Origin: Aplectana chamaeleonis | Lineage: Eukaryota > Nematoda > Chromadorea > Rhabditida > Cosmocercidae | Direction of reading: 5' to 3' | NCBI GenBank assembly: GCA_029168955.1 | Contig: JAPDOI010001424.1 | Coordinates: 1 to 64,000 of the forward strand | Length of the DNA stretch: 64,000 nucleotides | In this document: positions 57,321 through 64,000 of the stretch, one piece after another | How the letters are laid out: each line of letters opens with the position of its first letter | Numbering within the stretch: position 1 is the first letter of the stretch | Translations under genes and position numbers: made by a program | The notes under the pieces: model-generated | Database searches by the model: none | What the model was told of the DNA's origin: nothing | What the model saw: only the letters and a program-made list of their open reading frames with translations

Positions 57321-57439
57321 GTGGCGGCCGTCCGTCTGTGATTGATATCGATCAATTGAGAGCCTTAATCAAAGCCGATCCTCGCAAAACTACACGACAA
57401 GTTGCCTAAGAACTCGACGTCGACCATTCAACAGTCGTT
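57321..57439 (+). pseudogene. Mariner 2 transposase, piece 2
   Basis: It continues the frame with RPSVIDIDQLRALIKADPRK and ELDVDHSTVV, the second helix-turn-helix of a mariner transposase. A stop codon interrupts it near 57408. It ends at GTT (57437-57439), which is repeated on the far side of the next insertion. Confidence 0.85.
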
Positions 57440-57729
57440 AACTCGGACAGAAAATAGGGCTAACCGCGCGCAACAATGGGACCGACCGCGGGATCGGCGA
57501 CGTTCCGATCGCATCATTGCGAGCGTTCCGACCGGGATACCGGCGCGGTCAGTACGAAAGTGTGAGCGTTCCGAACGCAAATCTGCATCACGGCACTTTG
57601 CGTTCGGACCGCGGGCAAAAATAATATCACGAAGCTTTTTCGATCGGAGGGGCTCAGAACAGCGCAATATGCCAGCAGGGGATCCTACAATCGTGGTGCC
57701 CACTACTGGCTATTACACATATATGAAAT

Positions 57730-60700
57730 AGACCCTTAGTGGAGATCACGGTTGGAGGACTCGATGCTAGCGTATTGCATAATAACATAACGCGAAAATG
57801 GTTATATACAAATTTATTTCCAAATTAATCACGTGATGGTACATCAATGAGTAATGAGGCAATAATTATGCAACAAATTACCTTCTTTAGTAATGACTAA
57901 CGGTTATATATCAAAATTATGCAACGACATAACAAAGCACAAATTTCACGACACATAAGTTTGTTGTCAGATTAATCGCTTGAAAGTATAAAAATAAGAA
58001 ATTAGACGATAATTATGCAACAGATTGTTTTTTTTTTCATAGAAACAAAGACATACAGTAATATGCAACAAATCCAAGAGAACATATCCTACTTAAAGTT
58101 TTTCGTTTTTTTTCTGTGAAAAAATGACTAAAAATATGCACTCTATCTCACGGCACAGAGGGGAAGTAAATCATTTCGCGATTCTTCAGTTTTTGAAAAG
58201 ATGAAGTATATCGATAGAAACTTCAACATCCAAAATAATTCTATACACATATTACTGAATATGTTCATGTTACATCGTGGAAAGTAAGTCATAAATCCAT
58301 TACGTTATCTTTGAAATACTCTGTTCCACCCTCAACTTCATTTGTTCGAATATCTGCGAAACTATGTAATCGGAATATCAGATATTTTAGTGTCACAACA
58401 TCAAAAATATTCCATATTTTTTAAAGTTTTCTTTTCAAATATTTCAAATCAGGTTTTGAAAAATTCTATGTGATGCTTAGAAATTTAAAATCATTGTACA
58501 CAAAGAACGCAAGTTTGTAGTGGAGCAATACATTTCTGGGGTAATCTCTGTGCTACAGTACTATGAGACGCGCGCCGTCAGCCGCGTGTGATCGCGCAGC
58601 CTGCTGAATTGTCCTATGTGATACAGCTGATTTCGAAGGTGTTTCTGCGAATAATCAATTTTCCTACCGTACTCTACGATATTTTGGAGTCAGCCGGTTG
58701 GTTTTCCCTTCAAATCCTTCTTTGACAATTGGTACATTACGATTTCGTTTGGATGGTCTGTTGGATTCCGTCCTTATCTACAGTGGGGTTTCGCAAGTTG
58801 CGACGTCCCAATCTTCTCATTTCCAGATCAGAACAAGAAATCAATCAAGTTAATGCTTAGTATGTCAGAACAAGAAATCAATCAAGTTAATGCTTAGTAT
58901 GTTTGATATAAATGTTAGATATTAATGAAAATCGAAAATAGAAAAGCCCCATACCTCCCCCCGGAAAGGAACAATCGAAATAAAACAAATGGTGGCCTTG
59001 TCGATAAATTGCGGGAAAAAAAGCTACTGCGCATCAAAACGAAAATTTACAAAACATCCATGAAATCGAATTCCACCAATTTTTGAAGAACTGGGAGTTG
59101 TTGGCGGGCCTACGAAGTTGGTACCCGAAGCCGTATATTACCTTGCTCGATTCGCAGTTCTGGGAAAAAAATGGAAAGCACTCTCCAAGGCTCGTCAATA
59201 GAGTAAAGTGGGTAGTAGTTTTCGAAAAAAGGAAAAAGAGGAGTGGAAATTACAAAAGTTTTCCTTGCTTAGAAAAAATCAGTCTCAAAAAAAAGAAAGA
59301 AAAAAGTTCCTAAGCAGAGAATGTGAAGAATGAAGCTTTTTTTTTCAGAAATGTTGGTAACCAAGAGGTAAGGGGACGTAGTTAGATTCTGGTTCATTTC
59401 AAGTGGACTCCTGATTTTGATTATCACAGCGCGGAGCGGTGGCTTTTTGGTCGAAACCTCCTTATCACTAGCTATATTTCACCGAGACTAACCGCTCCGC
59501 TGGTGGTGATAATCGAAATCCACAGGTCAGTAGGGGTTTGCCAGAGTCTAGCTTTGACGAGGTTCAGGATGACGGTCTGCCTGACCCTGCCACTTCCTTA
59601 CCCGTTATATAATCACTGACCTGTCGTCTTAACATCGTAACACCTTTAACATCGAATTGAATTTTGCATTTCCATTACCCTTTTCTATGTATGAATATTT
59701 GTGTGCAGTCTATATCTTTAATACTTGCGTATCTTGGCAAAATCAATTACTGATTCACTTTCATGACACAGTAACCGATCATTATTATTATTATTACAAT
59801 GTCAGCGAATATAGAGGAAAAAAGGACATCTACCAGAGTGCCTTCGAAGTCAATTGTAACACCTCGCACTATTCAGCCCGCGGCGCAACCGCACGCGACT
59901 GACGGCGCTCGTCTCTCTTAGCCCATTGCGGTTGCCTCAGAAATTACTAGAGCGTAGTCAGCTGTTGAGAGAATCTGGAGAGAAAATAAAAAAAAGTCAG
60001 TTAAAGCTAAGTCATAAGTAAGGAAGTGATGCACTACAGCAAAGAAAATTGAAACTCTTCAATGAAGTGATAGCAGCGTGACATTCAGATAGCAGCGTGA
60101 CATTTTAGAAGACTAGCAGATCTTGAAAAAAGCTGCACACCTGAAGGCAATGAATAGTTTTCTATACTAACCCTAATATTTGGAAACAAATATTGTTTTA
60201 CGTTGTAATTTTAGAGAGCGATAAAAAAGGTCCACCCAGCTGGTATTCATTGAATAACATGAACACTGATCCGTCGAAATTGTGCACAAAAATACGGCTG
60301 ATACTATTAGGAGCTCCGCGATAAGCTGGAAAAAACTGCGTTCCTTCAAAACTTCAGCCATCCATCCCTGAATCGTGAGCTAAATAAGAACAAAAACAGT
60401 CGCACAAACGTTGTTTTTCTCATGAGAATCAACTTTAAGAATCATGAAAACCCACAAAGAATATCATTCTTTTGAATTAGAGATTCTCTCGATGTCCTCG
60501 GTCCAACTTTGTTTGATCCGCTCCGATATGCTAGATTTGCGGTCGGTCGCTGCACCGACGCAGCGAGCGAAAAACGCGAATATCTATAACAAGCAGGAGA
60601 GGGAAAGATTCTTCTCTCATGGAACATTCATCCTTTGAGCCAATTCGAACTTTGGAATAGCGCACAGACTTTGCCAAAACGAGATTCTCAAGGTTCCTTC

Positions 60701-61060
60701 GCGAGACGAACATAAACTATCATCAATACCAAATTCTCACCGAAGGAAACCAACAGGGCTGAAGCACGAGTTAAATAATGTTTTAACATATTTGGGAGCT
60801 GACAGGCAAGTTTTGTTGAGAAAAAAATGATTTCTTCCACGACAATTGGCCTCCTATGGAAACATTCATCTTTTGGCCAATCCTGTCTCCACCTCCAGTG
60901 AATCAGAGGTGCCGAAATGATAATTGTTCACAAAATACACCCGGAATACCTGATTATGCGAGGTTAATCGGTACAGGATCAATGGTGCTATAAATTTCAA
61001 TACTTAGTATTAACCCACCCTCATTTCCAAATCATTTCAGTCACGTCTTCAGAACCCTTT
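57730..61060. other. Non-coding interior of the unknown TIR element
   Basis: Mostly AT-rich. A direct duplication of about 35 bp (AGAACAAGAAATCAATCAAG at 58830 and 58866) is present. Small open frames of up to 81 codons (59083, 59657) have no motif. Confidence 0.45.
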
Positions 61061-61330
61061 TTTTATCCATACGTTTTTTGAATCCCCACGCACTTTTCTC
61101 GATGTTGTGCGCACTCATTCTCAAGCCCCGCCCACTTTCAAAAGCATTTTATTCACTTCTGCGAAACCCTTAAACAACCCCAAAAACGATATCCACACGT
61201 TTTTGGATCCCTACGCACCTTTCTCGATGTTGTGCTCACTCATTCTCAAGCCCCGCCTACTTTTCACCACTTTCCACTCACGTCCACAAGCTTTCCAAAA
61301 TGTCGTTCACTTATCTGAATCCCTGTACCC
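61060..61330 (-). repeat. Degenerate 21-bp-like repeat
   Basis: Two similar blocks (61060-61140 and 61195-61270) share CTCGATGTTGTGCGCACTCA-like text. Units of about 20-22 bp such as CCCGCCCACTTTCAAAAGCAT resemble the strongly diverged arrays at 31138 and 49280. Membership in the 21-bp family is tentative. Confidence 0.45.
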
Positions 61331-61886
61331 CCTACACGAAAAATCTACCCACGTCTCCGACAGCCCTGCGTTCGGCCCCCTTTTTTTGATATGCATAATT
61401 CTATAACTTGTACAACTTTGTTAAAATATTGCAGGTGAACACAAAAACAAGTCAAAACATCGCAGAATCAACTGCAACTATGTGGCATAAAGTGTAGCAA
61501 GAGAAAAGAAAAAGAAAAACATCAGCCAAACAAGATAACGTAAACCTTGGAGCGAAAAAATTGAGAGAATAGACGTGGAGTCAAATGCGTCCTTGGCCCC
61601 TGCACACCAAGCATTTTCCCTGACGTCTGCGCGCGGTCGGTCCTAAAGTTGCGCGGTTCCTGCCCGCTTTGCAAAGTTGCGCGCGTTTCGAACGGAAAGA
61701 TGTGAGAACCTTGAAAACGGCAAAAGCGGTCGGAACGCTCGCAAGTATTTAAGATCGTACTGACCGCGTGCTTTGCGCGCGGTCAGCCATATTCTGTTTT
61801 TTGCGCGTGGTCGAAACGGTTCCTGCGCGCGGTCGGTACCAAGGGCGAAAACTTGCGCGCGGTCAGTCCTATTTTCTGTCCGAGTT

Positions 61887-62559
61887 GTTCATTTAAAGAA
61901 ATTAGGCAAGTGAAAAAAGCTCGATAAATGGGTGCCGCATGAATTCAGCGAAAGTAAAAAAATCGTCGTTTTAAGGTGAGCTCTGCCCTTCTTATGCGGG
62001 ACAACAAAGACCCGTTTCTCGACCGGATTGTCACATGTGACGAAAAGTGGACCCTGTATGTTAATCGTGGTTGGACATCGGCGAAGCTCCACAGCACTTC
62101 CCCAAGCCGAAACTTCACCAAAAAAAGGTTATGGTGACTGTTTGGTGGTCTGCAGCCGGTCTCGTCCATCACAGTTTCCTAAATCCGGATGAAACGATTA
62201 CGGCGGACAAGTACTGTCAACAAATCGACGAGATGCACCAGAAGTTGCAACGTATGTGCCCGGCATTGGTCCACAGAAAGGGACCGATTCTGCTCCACGA
62301 CAATGTTCGGCCCCACGTTGCACAACCGACCCTGCAGAAGTTGAACAGATTAGGCTACGAGACTCTGCCTCGTCCACCATACTCGCCGGACCTCTCGCCC
62401 ACCGACTTACACTTCTTCAAACATTTGGACAACTTTCATTGGGAGAAATGCTTCAAAAACCACGACAACGCAAAAAACGCCTTTGCTGACTTTATCGTCT
62501 CCAGAAGCCCTGATTTTTACGCCACCGGCATAAATGAACTTGTTTCTCGTTGGTAAAAA
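61887..62559 (+). pseudogene. Mariner 2 transposase, piece 3 (catalytic domain)
   Basis: It resumes with HLKKLGK and KWVPHEF and contains the catalytic core: VTCDEKW (Asp 62039-62041), HDNVRPH (Asp 62299-62301) and PTDLHFF (Asp 62404-62406, 34 residues on, so DD34D). The C-terminus NELVSRW ends at a TAA at 62557-62559. It carries a stop near 61912 and at least two frameshifts before 62100, so it is dead. The longest intact stretch is 62071-62556. Sequence flavour (KVMVTVWWSAAG, SPDLSPTD) is Hsmar1/SETMAR-like rather than like mariner 1. Confidence 0.9.
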
Positions 62560-62689
62560 TGTGTTGATTCTAATGGTTCTTATTTCGATTAATAAAGTTT
62601 GTTACAAAAAAAGTTATGATCATTCAAATTTGAAGGTTAAAAACCGCAATAACGTTTTCACCAACCATAGTGTTCGATAACCTTCCAGT

Positions 62690-63060
62690 AGATATAACTT
62701 ATACTCGACTGCCGCCTTCTAAAAGTGAAAACCAAGGCTGAAAAAGCCATTTTGGGAAAAAAAACCCTTTTTACACCACTTTTTCCATATGGCAATTTTT
62801 TCTATATCCCACTTTACACGAGCGACTTTACTTTTTTCTGCTTTACGACTGGGTCTATTTTGCCGGAACACGAGTTACGACCCATAACAGCAACATCTAT
62901 GATGGCCCCCAAGAACCATTTTTTTCCTATTTGGACAATTGAAATTTTGGCGAACATTCGAATCTTCAGCAAAGTGGGTGGGCCTACCTTGAATTCAGTG
63001 AGGTCATTATTAGGCAGGGGGTTTGTCCAATTAGTTGCTTGACCCTGCCTCGGAGGCATC
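62690..63060. repeat. Dispersed repeat D, copy 2
   Basis: 62690-62800 is the inverse of 29105-29215, 62905-63015 matches 29408-29515 directly, and TTGCTTGACCCTGC (63037) matches 33270 and the inverse of 28757. It lies directly after mariner 2. Limits were not resolved. Confidence 0.5.
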
Positions 63061-63580
63061 TAGCTACGCGTTGGCAGAGTACCTAGGCGTCGCAGTGTAG
63101 TGTTCTGCAAACCCGAAATGCCACTTTATGCCGAACATTCAGAAATCAATACTGCTTCTACTATACATAAAAAGGTACTCATCAAGCTGACGGAGACGGA
63201 AGTGAAGTCAAATGACATTGAGTGAATCACATGTAATCCGCGAGTTATCTATACCTGCCAGCTATGTTTATCGGAACAAATCCTTCGAGTAGTCTATGCC
63301 TATTGCTCTGCATACTAGGCAACAATGAAGGCTGAAGAATTATCGCTATCCAACGTCCAACAACGTAATAGCAGATTATCCATGAAATGAGGATCGTGAC
63401 AACAATGTGACTCCTTACTCAGTACGTCATCTAAGTCAGATGTCAGTCGCGACTTTCACGACCCATTCGAACTACCGGTCATAGGAAGGATGTTCGACAT
63501 CTATGTACACTTACATCTGTACATATACATATGCGTCTACCCCAAGGCGCGGCTGTTGCGCCGCAGTCCCTTTACACATA
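63061..63580. other. Intergenic stretch, nothing recognised
   Basis: Apart from the GCTACGCGTTGGCAGAGTA fragment at 63063, shared in inverse with 50955, nothing was recognised. Confidence 0.35.
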
Positions 63581-63724
63581 GTGGTCGTATAGTTTTTCAA
63601 CCGCAAGAAAGACGACGGAGGTTCCATACTTCGTCCAATTATACGGATGGCTCCTCCCAATCACGCTCGCCGCTCATGCTCCTTTTCTCCGCCTGTCTTG
63701 CGGTTGGAAAGCAATACGACCACC
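63581..63724. mobile_element. Small foldback, 144 bp
   Basis: GTGGTCGTATAG and TTCAACCGCAAGA on the left pair with TCTTGCGGTTGGAA and ATACGACCAC on the right, followed inward by GGAGG/CTCC blocks. Arms are about 42 bp around a loop of about 60 bp. Confidence 0.7.
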
Positions 63725-64000
63725 ACCCTCGCCTTGCCATTCTGGAAAAATGTTTTGAAAAGGACTAATTTTTAATTCAAGAAAGGCATGCTTTGAGTAC
63801 CACTCACAGAAAGCCGCGACGAGGCAACTCTGTATTCCGGAGCGAAATTCACTAGTGCCTAACGCGTGCGTGTGCGCGCTTATGCTGCATTTCCTTCTCT
63901 TCGATGAGAATAGTGGTACACGGCTAATATCGACGCTAGTGAGGTTCAGTCTGGAGGTCTCTGTTTCCCATAAGTGCACAGTGCAATCTCGGAGCTGAAT
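63725..64000. other. Window end, nothing recognised
   Basis: No gene, RNA or repeat match was seen. Confidence 0.35.

Larger units (their letters stand above)
57440..61886. mobile_element. Unknown 4.45-kb TIR element
   Basis: The ends are AACTCGGACAGAAAATAGGG and, inverted from the right, AACTCGGACAGAAAATAGGA, continuing as ACCGCGCGCAA (about 33 bp). GTT flanks both ends (57437-57439 and 61887-61889). Subterminal GC-rich stretches with many CGCGCGGTC / GACCGCGCG motifs lie at 57460-57640 and 61620-61870. The centre is AT-rich with no open frame over about 100 codons and no motif. Superfamily unknown. Confidence 0.8.
53484..62667 (+). mobile_element. Mariner element 2 (Hsmar1-like), split in three
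   Basis: The right TIR near 62640-62667, read inverted, is GGTTGGTGAAAACGTTATTG followed by CGGTTTTT, close to the Hsmar1/cecropia-type mariner end as I remember it. TA lies at 62668-62669. Only GGTTGGTG survives at the likely left end (53484). The transposase gene is broken by a hAT-like element (53869-57320) and an unknown TIR element (57440-61886). Without these the element would be about 1.3 kb, the normal mariner size. Confidence 0.85.

Overview
This 64-kb window looks like transposon-dense intergenic DNA from a eukaryote, most likely a nematode. I infer nematode from two mariner lineages together with many short TTAA-ended foldback elements whose ends resemble the TTTAAAGG-ended elements I remember from Caenorhabditis. 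I found no host protein-coding gene, no rRNA and no convincing tRNA. Nearly all long open frames are repeat-encoded or chance.

Layout. 0.2-3.5 kb: a chain of short elements ending in TTAAAGGCA, one carrying a PIF/Harbinger-like MITE. 3.6-4.8 kb: a decayed mariner with ends and all three catalytic Asp codons. 5.7-12.5 kb: one 6.76-kb inverted-repeat (foldback) element whose left arm has gained four separable insertions and a large expansion of a 21-bp minisatellite; the right arm preserves the arm without them. 12.8-15.2 kb: small foldbacks. 16.6-19.6 kb: a palindromic TTAA MITE, a piggyBac-like MITE and a split TTAA MITE holding a further foldback. 19.9-21.4 kb: the largest reverse-orientation array of the 21-bp repeat. 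22.7-25.5 kb: a 2.9-kb TIR element with a perfect-ended foldback inside. 26.8-34.9 kb: TIR elements, a composite element with a diverged 21-bp array, a second piggyBac-like MITE and a TTAA MITE. 36.3-44.7 kb: several large palindromes. 45.5-47.0 kb: a short Ty3/gypsy-type element with two LTRs and only integrase between them. 47-50 kb: partial composite elements and a foldback. 51.8-53.4 kb: second palindromic MITE copy and a foldback built of tandem repeats. 53.5-62.7 kb: a second, Hsmar1-like mariner cut into three pieces by a 3.45-kb hAT-like element and a 4.45-kb element of unknown class.

Main message. Much of the window is a nested record of insertions. In several cases the other arm of a palindrome, or the interrupted transposase frame, acts as an internal empty site, so element ends and target duplications can be read directly. 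The most unusual signal is a 21-bp repeat found at several loci in both orientations, with a fixed core of about 11 bp and a variable block of about 10 bp. In the largest array all units are exactly 21 bp except a recurrent 20-bp unit.

All positions come from reading the sequence by eye; element ends are usually good to a few bases where a TIR and target duplication agree, and otherwise to tens of bases.
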